Numbered from the stretch's first letter, positions 8,001 to 18,346 are shown. The stretch is 64,000 nt of DNA from Ignavibacteria bacterium (GCA_028714695.1 JAQTLX010000001.1:62001-126000); one strand, 5' to 3'. Numbers and translations: made by a program. The notes: a model not told the origin generated them from the sequence alone.

Positions 8001-10689
8001 ATGTCGAACCTGATACAAGCGATGAAGGGAGCGTAATCTTCATTGGTCCTGACACACATCCGTTCGTCCTTGAAATATTCGACGGACTTGTTCCTGTTAC
8101 CGTAAGAATATTTGAAGAAGTCGTGGTAATATTTCCTGATGTCAGAATCAGACCGGTCGTATTCACCGCACCGGATAAAACAATACCCGCTGAATTATTT
8201 ACTGTCATCGAGTAAAATGTTAATGCAGGTATCGACTGACTCGCAGTTCCGTCGAAAATCACAGAACCCGTATTGCTGCTGTATGTGCCTCCGCTGTTTG
8301 TCCAGTTTCCTTTTAATTCAAGTGAAGCCGTGCCTGTTCCAATCATATTCTGAAATACACCGCTGCTTTGTGAAATATTACCGTTAATGGTCAAACCGCC
8401 GATACCTGTTCCTGTTGAAATTGCAAGATTTCCGCCGTTCATATAAAGACTGCCGTTTACCAATGAATTACGGTTCACGCTGTATGAAGATGTAAGAAAA
8501 CCATTTGCAAGCGTCAGGTTTCCCTGCATCGTTGAAGGTATCCATCCCCAATAAGATTGCGATGCGCAATCCCAGGTCAGATTACCGAAATTTTGGTCAA
8601 AGCCTGTCGGAACCGGAGGATTTTGTGTTTTTGTTCCCGTTACGTAACATGTTGAAGATAATCCCCATGCTGCTGTCGGAATTGTTCCGCCGTCGACTCG
8701 ATGATAGTACGTCCCGCCGTTGTTAACGGCAATTTGACCGTTATTTGTTATTGTTCCGCTGTTATCAAGAATTCCATTAACATTTAAATCTGTTCCTGTT
8801 CCGTCATTGACAGTCAGAGTATATCCGGAATTTATTGTTAAATTTCCACCGCTGTTTATTGTCAACTGATCTGTTGCAGCATTGGAACTTAATGTAATTG
8901 TATGTGAACTTAGTATTGTTGTGTTTCCGTATTTTGTTGACGGGGGTTCGCACGCTCTGCCCCACGTTGTTCCGCCGTCTATGCTGACCTGCCATGCAAA
9001 AGTATTATTCCATGTGCTTGAATAATAAGTCTGATATGGCGGAGGCGAAGAAAAAGTTTGATAAGACAAAGTTGAAGCAGCCGTAAAATTAGAACCCGAA
9101 TAGTAGCCCCCGATAACGAAATAAGTTCCGGTTGTTTCGCAGGTCCAGACAAGCGAAGCCGACATACTTGAAGTACAATACGGACCCATATCATCTACAT
9201 TCCCTGTTAAATTATTGTTTACGTCGTAAATCCAAATCTGCGAATCTTCATCATCCGCGCACAGGCTGAATCCGTACGACGTTCCCGCTGCAGCGCTGAA
9301 ACTCCAAACAGGAAAAGTGTTCGAGTTGTACCCCGCTGTATTTACGGTTGCGGAAGGATAAAGCCATCCGCTATACGTATTTACATTCATCGGAAAAATC
9401 GTGTACATCATGGAATTATTGTTTATAAAAACCGAACCGCTCCAGAACCCCGAAACTATATAATAACTTCCTGCAGCAGAACACTGCCAGATAAGCGAAG
9501 CGGATGCGCTTGCGCAGTATGGTCCGTAATCATCGAGTGAAGCAGCAAGTGTTCCGGCGGAATTATAAATCCAAATCTTTGAATCTTCCGAGTCCGTGCA
9601 AAGACTGAATGAATAAGTTGTTCCAGCGGATGCATTAAAATTCCACATCGCAACTGTCTGGCTTAAATATGGAGTATTTTGTATCGCTGTTGAAGGAGTT
9701 ATGAAGTTGTAAGTTTTAGGAAGAAATTCGTAAATTATTCCCGTCGTTAAGTAATTAATTGTACTTATTGTATCATTAGATGTTGCGCTGCTTCCTGTTG
9801 CAGTTGAACCCGGTGTTACGCTCCAGAAATGCCCTGCGCCGGCAGTCATATCGTTTATTCCTATTGAAGCCGAAGCGGAATGAGGTGGAGCAGTCGTGCC
9901 ATATACAAATTGAATCATGTTTGATGTTTCATACAATTTCACCTGGAAGTTTTGCCCCGCTGTTCCGCTGTAATCCCATTGTGAATTCTTCCATTGCACC
10001 GTTAATATTCTGTTTGGGGCGGTTCCCGTTGTTATATATTGTACATTGTTTGATGCAAGGTCATCCCAAAGCGGTGCAATTATCGGACTTACATATGCAC
10101 TGTTCAAAGAGTTGTTGAAATAATGATTTGTTACGGCGGTACCAAGACACAACCAGCCGTTTGTGGATATTTTTATCTGTGTATAAGAATTCCCGCTGTA
10201 ATTAAATGTGAAACCTATATCAATTGCTGCGGACAAAGCGTCATCACCCGTTATGCCGGCATTTGTCCCGGTTATTTCCGTGTATGTCCCTGTTGTTGGA
10301 AGGAAAACATAGTCCGTTGCTGTTTTGGCATTCCCTAATGTGAACACCTGGATTTTATTTCTGGGTTCTTTAATTCCTCTCTTTTCCTTGTTTATGAACA
10401 TACTGTCAGGTCTGCTTGTTAAATTGGCATTTGTTCCGGCAATCTTTTGTGTAATTAAATTTTTGGATTTATTCATTGTTAAAAGAACATCTGCCGGTAC
10501 GTATTTGTTAACCCCGTTTTCATGTTCTTTCGTATTATTATCGTTAGTAATTTTATATTTCTCTTTCTTTGTTTCATTATTGTTTGATTGTGCAGTGGAT
10601 GGAGTTTTGTTGTTTGAATCTTGTGATAACAAAATAGAATAAGAAAAGAAAAATAAAATTACTGCTAAGATAGATGAAATTCTGCTCAT
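5089..10689 (-). CDS. Giant T9SS-secreted multidomain adhesin/beta-helix protein
   Basis: 1866 residues. A signal peptide (about 1-22, ending LLSQ) is followed by a charged linker. A beta-sandwich around residues 125-330 contains YTQIKISTNGWLCLG. Two PPC-like modules with paired motifs of the form FSLCTDSEDSKIWIYN lie at about 330-560. A repetitive region of short beta-strands follows (about 590-800; LTINSGGNLTINSG), then two segments resembling right-handed beta-helix autotransporter passengers, the second (about 1110-1400) with Asn-rich NosD-like turns. Near the end is an Ig-like module (VELASFSYSVNNRNVKLSW) and a type A sorting domain (about the last 85 residues, NYPNPFNPATKI). It is probably a surface fibre or adhesin. 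Single-gene transcription unit on the minus strand. Confidence 0.8.
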   Translation of the reverse strand: MSRISSILAVILFFFSYSILLSQDSNNKTPSTAQSNNNETKKEKYKITNDNNTKEHENGVNKYVPADVLLTMNKSKNLITQKIAGTNANLTSRPDSMFINKEKRGIKEPRNKIQVFTLGNAKTATDYVFLPTTGTYTEITGTNAGITGDDALSAAIDIGFTFNYSGNSYTQIKISTNGWLCLGTAVTNHYFNNSLNSAYVSPIIAPLWDDLASNNVQYITTGTAPNRILTVQWKNSQWDYSGTAGQNFQVKLYETSNMIQFVYGTTAPPHSASASIGINDMTAGAGHFWSVTPGSTATGSSATSNDTISTINYLTTGIIYEFLPKTYNFITPSTAIQNTPYLSQTVAMWNFNASAGTTYSFSLCTDSEDSKIWIYNSAGTLAASLDDYGPYCASASASLIWQCSAAGSYYIVSGFWSGSVFINNNSMMYTIFPMNVNTYSGWLYPSATVNTAGYNSNTFPVWSFSAAAGTSYGFSLCADDEDSQIWIYDVNNNLTGNVDDMGPYCTSSMSASLVWTCETTGTYFVIGGYYSGSNFTAASTLSYQTFSSPPPYQTYYSSTWNNTFAWQVSIDGGTTWGRACEPPSTKYGNTTILSSHTITLSSNAATDQLTINSGGNLTINSGYTLTVNDGTGTDLNVNGILDNSGTITNNGQIAVNNGGTYYHRVDGGTIPTAAWGLSSTCYVTGTKTQNPPVPTGFDQNFGNLTWDCASQSYWGWIPSTMQGNLTLANGFLTSSYSVNRNSLVNGSLYMNGGNLAISTGTGIGGLTINGNISQSSGVFQNMIGTGTASLELKGNWTNSGGTYSSNTGSVIFDGTASQSIPALTFYSMTVNNSAGIVLSGAVNTTGLILTSGNITTTSSNILTVTGTSPSNISRTNGCVSGPMKITLPSSLVSGSTYLLPLGKSAYNPVELVNPITSPGGSVTVQAEVFDGNCGGTAGQGLNSLNTNRYWNTSFPSGAANFTSAFIRLTETGTLTGMAIGESSTINGTYTCIGKTVSGQTVMSNIINTPGYLALGNSNVSAMNGIYYVGLSLFNKVSGKNLVPKSEKHLTKETYQIHTKDKNNPLRSETRTVETEDYILTENGNEYKGSLYAESKEGIKDSPDAIRVYSSISAAISDLNSRGVCGAVTFLLTDASFNYESFPITINQVSGSSASNTITFKPTSGVTASISGSSSTGIFNLNGADYIIFDGSNSGGSDKSLTIVNTNSSSGTYGINIYGSANYNVVKNCNIKSEYQPVFLTNADNCEITGNNIYGNTSGNTNTYQAGIYIGAGSTNTKIRKNIIHDFYYTSTGGYGTFGIYYCAEATSITEISNNVIYAIKAGGDPSAIYWDPAGIYINSGGNIQIYNNSIYMTGDVLGAGNYNGYSSCISINSSITALDIRNNALRNSMGRLASETSSPSLFVIRCNSANTAFSNINYNDYNYTDQPNVTEFTGYLGSNIASLADWKTATGKDINSWASDPVFISVSNLMPDATNPNCWVLNGKGYPLSAVTTDINGNSRSSQIITGPIDIGAYEFTPSGSGITPPAASANFAPGGNVISTYTLFGKIISRIYWYPGGSYPTSMTLRSYSQTIPPNTGISHSSLAYWEILPVGTYNCTYDITLNFGDNETYTVSTPSTGTRLAKYNGSVWTGYINAGTGNGQSDLDWNAKTVTVRGLTDFSMFALTDQNSPLPVELASFSYSVNNRNVKLSWSTSNERNNAGFEIQKSAEAGNYSDWIKTGYAEGKGTTNNLTSYNYTDTKLNAGKYKYRLKQIDLNGNFTYYNLDAVVEISIPKSYELSQNYPNPFNPATKIDFALPYDGNVNVAVYDILGKEVKTLVNENQKAGYYSTEFNGNNFASGIYLYRITVKASDGKSFSLTKKMMLVK

Positions 10690-11541
10690 ACAGATTACCC
10701 TTCCGAGTTATTTTAAGCGTCAAAAATTAGAAATATTTATTTGAAATTACCCCTTTTCAAATGGAAGTTGCCGTAAGAAATATAAGATGTGATTTTATAT
10801 TATAAATACTGCTGATACAAACTTATGCTAATTTATACTGGACGAATAAAATTATTTTCCTTAGTTAAATGAAATGAATGCACTATATATCACAGATTTA
10901 CCCTTTCTTACTTAATATTTACAATTTATTCTGCATTTTAAATCTGCATTAATAAATTGTAAATTTTGAACCTATTAATTTATTTAATTATTTTATTAAT
11001 TTCAAATTATTTCTTGATTTTACAGGTGTTTAAAAATTATACACTAATCTTTAAGTTTTTTTATATACCGCAGCCGGAATTAAAATCGGATTAATTATTA
11101 TATAGTAAAGTTCAAAATATCAAATTACATCCGGAATAAATTCTGTTCCTATTTTTTGAATTACAAATTTTTGTTGATGCAAAAAAGTATAGAGAATAAT
11201 AATCGAAACTCCGGAGTATTATGATTTGAAATATCTAACATTCGAATATCGACCCCGTATTTTCTCTTGATTTTTTCAACAATTTATGTAAAGTTGTGTA
11301 ATTACAAGCAGATATGTTGCTACGGGGGAATAAATTCCATTCTGTCATGACCTGTTAATATTTAACCCTGAGATAAATGTGTTCAATTTATGCGTATAAT
11401 GGAACGATGAATCATTTATCATTAATGATAATAATTCTTTAATAGACAGCAGTTAAATTATTATTTCTTATTCTTGCAGTCTAAGGGCTTAAAAAAGCCA
11501 TTATTAAAACCGGAATTGTCACAAAACTAAAATAACAGATT
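10690..11541. other. Long AT-rich intergenic region (852 bp) with one palindrome
   Basis: Separates the divergent giant gene (minus) and the propeller gene at 11542 (plus). No ORF above 20 codons looks real. The only clear structure is a perfect 16-bp palindrome, TTATCATTAATGATAA, at 11416-11431, 111 bp upstream of the plus-strand start, which could be an operator. The rest appears featureless. Confidence 0.5.
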
Positions 11542-13566
11542 ATGAAAAAAACCTTACGAATTTTTTCTGTGATGCTTTTATTTTACGCTTTAATTTTATT
11601 GTCATTTAATGCAAATAAATGCAATGCGCAGTGGGTTCAAACCTCAGGTCCATACGGGCTGTCGATTAATTCAATGGCTTCGAGCGGAACTAATGTAGTA
11701 GCCGCTACACGCGGACTTTATTTCTCTACCAATCGCGGATCATCATGGACGTTACAAGCCTACAATAACAGATTGTTCTGGAGTGTAGTTTCGAGCGGTG
11801 ATTATTTTTATGCGGGTTCAGGGGACAGCGGAGTTTATATTTCGACAAATACCGGTGTTAACTGGCTCCATACATCGCTTGATAACGATGAAATATATTC
11901 TGTAGCAGCAAACAGCCATTTAGTTTTTGCCGGCGGATATCACGGGGTTTATCGTTCGACAAATTTCGGCTATAACTGGGTTCATACAGGCTTTACCGAA
12001 CTGGTGAATTCATTGTCATTTATCGGAAATTATATCGTTGCCGGCACATCTTATGACGGAATCTGGCGTTCATCGAATAATGGCGTTAATTGGACTCAGT
12101 CTAACATTACTGACAAAACGATAGAATCCTTTACCGTAATGAATAATTATATTTATGCAGGAACTAATGGTGATGGAGTTTATAGATCTTCGAATGAAGG
12201 CGCTAACTGGTATTCGATCGGCCCGTCGTTTCAATATATACAATCCCTGACAAATAACGGAACTAATATTTATGCAGGAACTTTGACGAACGGATTGTAC
12301 TATTCAACAAACAACGGTGTAAACTGGACTCAGGGAGGACTGAGCGGCGACCAGATTTACGGGCTTTGCTTCTCAGGAAGTTATCTGCTCGCCGGAACAA
12401 GTGACTACGGGATTTACCGGACATTAAATAACGGTACAAACTGGACGCATACCGGAATTGCTCTTGCTGCTTATGCTCTTGCTAAAAGCGGAAATTATAT
12501 TCTTGCAGGAACGGAATACGGAGCATACCGTTCATCGGATAACGGAGCAAACTGGACACTTACAGGCTCAAATACAAGGACGATATACAGTTATGCCGGA
12601 ACCGGAAACATTATTTACGCCGGGACATACGGATTCATAAGCAGTATGGTCTATTCGACAGATAACGGTGCAAACTGGAATACTGGAGGGTTGGCGGGTC
12701 ATAATATTTGGGCTCTCGCATTAAACGGCAGCACTGTTTACGCAGGAACAAATGACAGCGGAGTTTTCAAAACGGCAAACAACGGTGCAAACTGGACTTA
12801 CACTTCTCTCGGAAAATTAAATGTACTCGCTCTCTCATTGAGCGGCATGTATTTATATGCCGGTGTATCCGGAACGACGGGTGGCGTTTACAGAACAACG
12901 AACGGCGGAACTAACTGGATAAAAACCTCGATGAACAATCTATACGTAACTTCGCTTGCTTCCACAGGCAGCGAAGTGTATGCAGGCACGCATAATAACG
13001 GTGTGTTTTATTCATCGAACACTGGAACGAACTGGACGCAGACTTCTCTTTCAAGCGGTTTGATACTTTCACTGACAACAAGCGGGAATAACATTTTTGC
13101 AGGTACAAATACCGGCGTGTATATTTCTACAAATAAAGGCGCAAACTGGTATGCCAAGAATCAGGGATTTACAAGCATACCCGCTGTATATTCATTACTT
13201 ATATCGAACAATGCTATATATGCCGGAACCGATGACCAGTGCGTTTGGTCGCGTTCGCTTACCGAAATCGGCATCAAACAGATATCAGAAGTAATTCCCG
13301 AACATTTCATGCTTCATCAGAATTACCCGAATCCGTTCAATCCCGTTACATGCATCAGGTTTGAAATTGCCGAATACTGCAATGCGAAAATTGAAATTTA
13401 TGATATGGCAGGCAGGAAAATCGAAACGCTTGCTGAAGAAAATAAAGAAGCAGGTGTATATGAAGTAACGTTTGATGCGTCGAAATATTCTAGCGGAGTT
13501 TATTTTTATAAATTGATAACTGACGATAAACAAATTGCAGTAAGAAAAATGGTACTCCTCAAATAA
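11542..13566 (+). CDS. T9SS-secreted sortilin/BNR-like beta-propeller protein
   Basis: 674 residues. Signal peptide about 1-29. From residue 30 to about 580 there are some fourteen repeats of roughly 40 residues with the pattern YAGT-x-GVYRSTNNGxNW, an Asp-box/sortilin-like propeller architecture long enough for two propellers. The C-terminus (about 590-674; HQNYPNPFNPVTCI) is the type A T9SS sorting domain. It shares repeat style with the 607-residue protein at 2556 but lacks the fibronectin modules. Likely released to the surface or medium; ligand unknown. A strong terminator follows. Confidence 0.85.
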   Translation: MKKTLRIFSVMLLFYALILLSFNANKCNAQWVQTSGPYGLSINSMASSGTNVVAATRGLYFSTNRGSSWTLQAYNNRLFWSVVSSGDYFYAGSGDSGVYISTNTGVNWLHTSLDNDEIYSVAANSHLVFAGGYHGVYRSTNFGYNWVHTGFTELVNSLSFIGNYIVAGTSYDGIWRSSNNGVNWTQSNITDKTIESFTVMNNYIYAGTNGDGVYRSSNEGANWYSIGPSFQYIQSLTNNGTNIYAGTLTNGLYYSTNNGVNWTQGGLSGDQIYGLCFSGSYLLAGTSDYGIYRTLNNGTNWTHTGIALAAYALAKSGNYILAGTEYGAYRSSDNGANWTLTGSNTRTIYSYAGTGNIIYAGTYGFISSMVYSTDNGANWNTGGLAGHNIWALALNGSTVYAGTNDSGVFKTANNGANWTYTSLGKLNVLALSLSGMYLYAGVSGTTGGVYRTTNGGTNWIKTSMNNLYVTSLASTGSEVYAGTHNNGVFYSSNTGTNWTQTSLSSGLILSLTTSGNNIFAGTNTGVYISTNKGANWYAKNQGFTSIPAVYSLLISNNAIYAGTDDQCVWSRSLTEIGIKQISEVIPEHFMLHQNYPNPFNPVTCIRFEIAEYCNAKIEIYDMAGRKIETLAEENKEAGVYEVTFDASKYSSGVYFYKLITDDKQIAVRKMVLLK

Positions 13567-13602
13567 TAATTTGCGTTTGACTAATCGATTCCTTCTTTAT
13601 TG

Positions 13603-13633
13603 GAAGCGGCGTCTTTATTAAAGGCGCCGCTTC
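13603..13633. terminator. Terminator between convergent genes
   Basis: An 11-bp GC-rich stem with one G-T pair (13603-13613 with 13623-13633), 9-base loop. It lies between the propeller gene and the convergent Mg-ATPase gene and could serve either direction. Confidence 0.75.
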
Positions 13634-13681
13634 GTTTATTAATTATTTTCCGCTTTAATGAAATTCGGAAAACCGGCTTTT

Positions 13682-16204
13682 CTATAATTTTACCTTCTTG
13701 TAAAATATTGATTTGGTAATTTCCGCCGCAAAGATATATAATGCTATTATCAGTAATATTAGAATATATGTGCCAATACTAAGAGGAACAAAACCAAAAA
13801 TATTTCCGAGCGGAGTGTAAGGTAATATTAATGTTGCAATGATGACCGAAAATGTTGCAATCTGCAGAAATTTTCCGGGACGGCTTTTGAAAAATGGTTT
13901 GCGGCTTCGTATTACAAGTACTATAAAAGATGCTGATATTACCGATTCAAGAAACCATCCTGTTCTGAACTGTCCTTCGTCTGCGTTCAAAATAAATAAA
14001 AGCAATCCGAACGTCAGGTAATCAAATACGGAACTTACCAAACCGAATGTTATCATAAACTTGCGGATTGACTTTATATCCCACCTTCGTGGATGGTCAA
14101 CCATTTCTTTGTCGATATTATCCGTAGCGATTGTCATTTCGGGAAAATCAGTCATCAGGTTGGTAAGAAGAATCTGCTTTGGCAGCAGAGGCAGGAATGG
14201 TATAAAAAGCGATACCCCCGCCATGCTGAACATATTTCCGAAATTAGCGCTTGTTGCCATGAAAACATATTTTAAAGTATTCGCGAAAGTTGTCCGCCCT
14301 TCACGCACACCTTCAATCAGCACGCCAAGGTCTTTTTCCAGTAATACGATGTCGGCAGCATCCTTTGCTACATCCGCGGCTGTATCAACTGAAATACCAA
14401 CGTCCGCAGCATGCAATGCTGAGGCGTCGTTAATACCGTCACCCATATATCCGACTACATTTCCCGTCTTTCGCAAAGCAATAATAATCCGTTCTTTCTG
14501 ATTCGGTTCTATTTCTGCAAAAACGTCAAACTCGTTTACTAATCTAATCAATGCACTGTCGCTTGTCAGGTGCACATCTGTTCCCGTAATGATTTTCAAA
14601 TTCGAGAGCCCCATCTTCTGACTGATATTAGCAGCGACAAGATGATTATCTCCTGTTATAATTTTAAGTGAGACGCCGAGCAGTTTCAATTGTTCAATCG
14701 TTTCCTTAATGTTTGGTTTGGGTGGGTCGAAAAGCGTGATGAAACCTAAAAACGTCATTCCGGATTCGTCTTCCTTTTTAATAGGGGAATCGTCAGGCAT
14801 ATTTTTATAGGCAATGCCCAGTGTCCGGAAACCGTTATTGCTGAATCCGGTAAATAGATTCTGTATCTGTTCCTGTACTGACTTAATATCTACGACAGTT
14901 CCTTCTTTAGTTTCCGCTGACGAGCACACGCCGAGTATATTAGATAATGCGCCTTTTGTAATCATAATATGCATACCGTCTTTTATTACCGATATACTCA
15001 AAAGTTTTCTCAAAAAATCGTAAGGTATTTCATCTGTTTTTCTGTAATCCGATATGTCTATTTTTCGCTTACTGCGGATTGCTTCATCTATCGGATTCGT
15101 AAAACCCGTTTCGTAAGAAGCATTAATATAAGCATAAAGAAAAACCTTGTCATTTGGTGCGCCGTTTACGTCCGGCGTAGATTCTACATTTACTATTCCC
15201 TCGGTCAATGTACCTGTCTTATCGGAACATATTACGTTCATGCTTCCGAAATTCTCGATGGAAGCCAGACGTTTGACAATAACTTTTTTCTTCGCCATAT
15301 TTTTTGCGCCGTGCGCAAGATTAATGCTGATTATAGCGGGCAGCAACTGAGGCGTAAGACCTACCGCTAGCGCTAGAGAGAATAGAAATGAATCAAGTAC
15401 AGGACGATGCAGATATACATTAACGCCGAAAATAAGGACAACTAAAATTAATGTAACTTCTCCCAGAAAATAACCAAACTTTCTTATTCCGTGTTCAAAT
15501 TCGGTTTCCGGCGATTTAAGTTTTAACCGTTCCGATACTTTCCCGAATTCGGTTTCTTTGCCTGTATGTATAACCAATGCCTTTGCGCTGCCGCTTACAA
15601 TATGCGTTCCCATCCATACCGAGTTTGTGCGCATTCCAAGAGTAGTATTTGCAGGCAGAACGGTAATAATTTTTTCGACAGGAAATGTTTCGCCTGTCAG
15701 CATCGCTTCATCTACGAATACATCTTTTGATTCTATCAGAATGCAGTCCCCTGGTACAATATCTCCGGCATTCAAAATAACTATATCGCCGGGCACAATT
15801 TCTTCGACGGGAATTTCCTTTTCGGCTCCGTCGCGAAGTGCCGCTGCTTTTATCTGTACTATTGCAAGTAGTTTTTCAACGGCATCGGATGCTCCTCGCT
15901 CCTGCCAGAAACCGAGTAGTCCGCTTATTAAAACAATTACAAGTATGATAGATGCATCGACAAAATTTCCCAGCGCTAAAGATAATGCTGTTGCAAAAAA
16001 CAGTATAAGTATGATTGGGCTTTTAAATTGTGATATGAGTAAAGTAAAAACATCTGATTTGTTAGGAGGTTTCAGACGATTCGCGCCGTATTCATTAAGG
16101 CGCTTTTTTGATTCCTCGTTTGATAGACCTCTGTCTGTTACATTAAGTTTTTTAAGAAGGTCTGAAGCGCTCACACTCCAGAAGAATTCAATGCCCTGTT
16201 CCAT
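13682..16204 (-). CDS. mgtA: Magnesium-translocating P-type ATPase (P3B)
   Basis: 840 residues, slightly shorter than the usual 890-900 of MgtA/MgtB. Order: cation-ATPase N-terminal domain (about 8-75), two membrane helices, actuator domain with TGET (MLTGETFPVEK), helices with a PQLLPAI segment, phosphorylation motif DKTGTLTEG with the phosphorylated Asp at 328, nucleotide domain, hinge GDGINDASALHAADVGIS, then six C-terminal helices. The motifs around LTPQLLPAIISINLA and NFGNMFSM are those of Mg2+ importers rather than Ca2+ pumps. It acts in the inner membrane, driving Mg2+ uptake with ATP. No mgtC or leader element is seen upstream. mgtA versus mgtB cannot be told apart here. Confidence 0.9.
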   Translation of the reverse strand: MEQGIEFFWSVSASDLLKKLNVTDRGLSNEESKKRLNEYGANRLKPPNKSDVFTLLISQFKSPIILILFFATALSLALGNFVDASIILVIVLISGLLGFWQERGASDAVEKLLAIVQIKAAALRDGAEKEIPVEEIVPGDIVILNAGDIVPGDCILIESKDVFVDEAMLTGETFPVEKIITVLPANTTLGMRTNSVWMGTHIVSGSAKALVIHTGKETEFGKVSERLKLKSPETEFEHGIRKFGYFLGEVTLILVVLIFGVNVYLHRPVLDSFLFSLALAVGLTPQLLPAIISINLAHGAKNMAKKKVIVKRLASIENFGSMNVICSDKTGTLTEGIVNVESTPDVNGAPNDKVFLYAYINASYETGFTNPIDEAIRSKRKIDISDYRKTDEIPYDFLRKLLSISVIKDGMHIMITKGALSNILGVCSSAETKEGTVVDIKSVQEQIQNLFTGFSNNGFRTLGIAYKNMPDDSPIKKEDESGMTFLGFITLFDPPKPNIKETIEQLKLLGVSLKIITGDNHLVAANISQKMGLSNLKIITGTDVHLTSDSALIRLVNEFDVFAEIEPNQKERIIIALRKTGNVVGYMGDGINDASALHAADVGISVDTAADVAKDAADIVLLEKDLGVLIEGVREGRTTFANTLKYVFMATSANFGNMFSMAGVSLFIPFLPLLPKQILLTNLMTDFPEMTIATDNIDKEMVDHPRRWDIKSIRKFMITFGLVSSVFDYLTFGLLLFILNADEGQFRTGWFLESVISASFIVLVIRSRKPFFKSRPGKFLQIATFSVIIATLILPYTPLGNIFGFVPLSIGTYILILLIIALYIFAAEITKSIFYKKVKL

Positions 16205-16408
16205 GCTGATAAAATTTGATTGTACGCACTCATATATCGGAATATCTGAATTTTAATATTTCCGACATAAAGATTTTACTTATCGCCGTATTCTCCTATA
16301 TAAAACAAAATTATTCGGGATAAATTCATGAAGTTGATTTGTCTTAATTTGCTTCATAGTAAAATTTCAAACTCTCAATTGTATTACAGATGATTTATAG
16401 TGATGGTT

Positions 16409-16444
16409 AAAAAAAGAAGGAGTTCCTTTTTCAAGAAACTCCTT
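16409..16444 (-). terminator. Terminator of the tRNA-Pro gene
   Basis: On the minus strand, a 10-bp stem with one U-G pair (16435-16444 with 16417-16426) begins right after the tRNA 3' end and is followed by a T run (read at 16415-16409). The first arm abuts the tRNA CCA. Confidence 0.8.
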
Positions 16445-16521
<77 letters not shown>

Positions 16522-16790
16522 AGTCTAACTAATATGCAATATAACACTCAAAAATCAAACTTTTTAGTCATTTCACGTAATATTGAAAAAAATATTTCAA
16601 AATCAAAAAACCTCAAAAAACAATCTGTTTTGGGCATTGGTTTCATTAGGGCTGACCATTGACAGAACATTTTCAATCTATAAATTATCTTATCAAATTT
16701 TATGGTGTAGGTTTATTGATCATATAAATACCGGAATATATTATTATCATTTATAATTCCGTATTAATTTTTTAACTTCCTGTAAAAACA

Positions 16791-18263
16791 ATGAAAATAA
16801 TCCGGGTATTCCTCGGTTTAGTTTTTTTCCTTCTGTGCTTGTCTTTTTTGCCGCAAGATATTTTACCCCAGACTCTTGATGAAAGCCGCGCCAAAGAATT
16901 TATAAATTCCTTAATCAGTAATAAACAAGATATTTCTAATTATGTATTGCCTTCCGAATTGGAAATATCCAATCTTCTTGGCATTAAGTACAAGGACGTA
17001 AAATTTAAATTCCTTATAGGAAATGATATTGATGATAATATCAAATCCGAAATACTGAAATCCGGATTGAAATATAATGTTAGTTTGAATAATCAGGACG
17101 ATGTCTATTCGATTCTCGAATTCTCAATTCCGGAAAAAAACTACATTAAAAAATATTATTTCCGTAACGGATTTATGATATCGCGGATTTTTTATTTTAC
17201 TAAAGAATGGAAAAGAATAGAGAGCGCACATTTCGTCTATATTGTAAGCGATTCGAGTCTCATTAATAATTATGCGATAAACGCCGTTGAAAAGTTCTTT
17301 TCAAATGTGTGCGATGTTTTGCAAATAGATAAACGCAGCCTCGAGAAAAATAAAATTCGTTACGTACTTTGCAGGGACCAGGATGAAATAGAAAAAATTA
17401 CAGGATATAAATCGCTGGGAATGTGCGACCTTGCTTATGATTGCGTCTTATCAACTTTTCCGTGCCACTATCACGAACTCTCGCATCTTTTAATTAATTA
17501 CAAACTTCAAAATATTTCTTTGTTCACAAACCCGTTCCTTCAGGAGGGGTTTGCCGTGGCAATGGGCGGACGCGGGGGCAGAGAGCCGTATATAATTCAT
17601 AATGTCGGTTTTTTCCTTGCTAAATCAGGCTTTATTGATTATAAAGATTTACTAAACAGACAAAAATTTATCGGCGAAGATGCAACAATCAGTTACCCGC
17701 TCAGCGGACTTTATAATCTTTTTTTGATTAAAACAATCGGAATTGATAAATATCTCGTTTTGTATAAGAAGTACAGCACCGATAATTCGGGAATTAACCA
17801 ATCTGAAATTAATCTTACGGATTTACCTTCTGAAAATAGTTGGAATGAATTTATAAATGACCGCTTCACACCGCAGGGCACATTCCCGGCAGTAAATGAT
17901 GAATTTGAAAACACAATTCTTAAAACCGGGAATATTATTATCGGCGAGTCGCAGGATTTTTATAAAATAGGAATTAAGGATACAGCCTTCTTAAAAGAAG
18001 AAAATCCTCAGCCCGGATATTTCTGTACAAGATTCAAGGAACTCTTTCCGCAAAAGAATTATTCGGGAGAAAAATACGCCTTTGTTGCAGACTCAAAGGA
18101 AATATTAATATATAACCTGTATACAAATAATCTTATTGCAGATTACACTCCTTCGTTTTCTATCCCTCCGGTGGAAATAAAAAGCATCAATGGCTATTAC
18201 GTTTTTAATATTACAAAAAATGTCTTTGGAAAGGAATTAAACGGGTTGATTGTTTCCCGTTAG
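16791..18263 (+). CDS. Exported zinc metalloprotease-like protein (gluzincin type)
   Basis: 490 residues with a signal peptide (about 1-27). Residues 228-232 are HELSH, a zinc-binding HExxH motif, in the context CHYHELSHLLINY. About 24 residues later comes FLQEGFAVAMGG, whose Glu fits the third zinc ligand of gluzincins (peptidase MA-like). The region before it (about 145-225) resembles the usual cap of these enzymes. The C-terminal 150 residues are not recognised. It is probably a periplasmic or surface peptidase. Convergent with the TonB receptor gene; no operon partner. Confidence 0.65.
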   Translation: MKIIRVFLGLVFFLLCLSFLPQDILPQTLDESRAKEFINSLISNKQDISNYVLPSELEISNLLGIKYKDVKFKFLIGNDIDDNIKSEILKSGLKYNVSLNNQDDVYSILEFSIPEKNYIKKYYFRNGFMISRIFYFTKEWKRIESAHFVYIVSDSSLINNYAINAVEKFFSNVCDVLQIDKRSLEKNKIRYVLCRDQDEIEKITGYKSLGMCDLAYDCVLSTFPCHYHELSHLLINYKLQNISLFTNPFLQEGFAVAMGGRGGREPYIIHNVGFFLAKSGFIDYKDLLNRQKFIGEDATISYPLSGLYNLFLIKTIGIDKYLVLYKKYSTDNSGINQSEINLTDLPSENSWNEFINDRFTPQGTFPAVNDEFENTILKTGNIIIGESQDFYKIGIKDTAFLKEENPQPGYFCTRFKELFPQKNYSGEKYAFVADSKEILIYNLYTNNLIADYTPSFSIPPVEIKSINGYYVFNITKNVFGKELNGLIVSR

Positions 18264-18346
18264 CAGGAAAACCCTGTTGAATTATTTGCTGTATTCGAAA
18301 TATTCTGCATAAGTTAATTTTGCAGTACAGGTTGTTACTCTTTTCT

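Noticed and set aside
11416-11431. 16-bp palindrome upstream of the 674-residue propeller gene
   Set aside because: Perfect, but made only of TTATCATT and its complement; such AT palindromes are common by chance here, so it is mentioned but not claimed as an operator.
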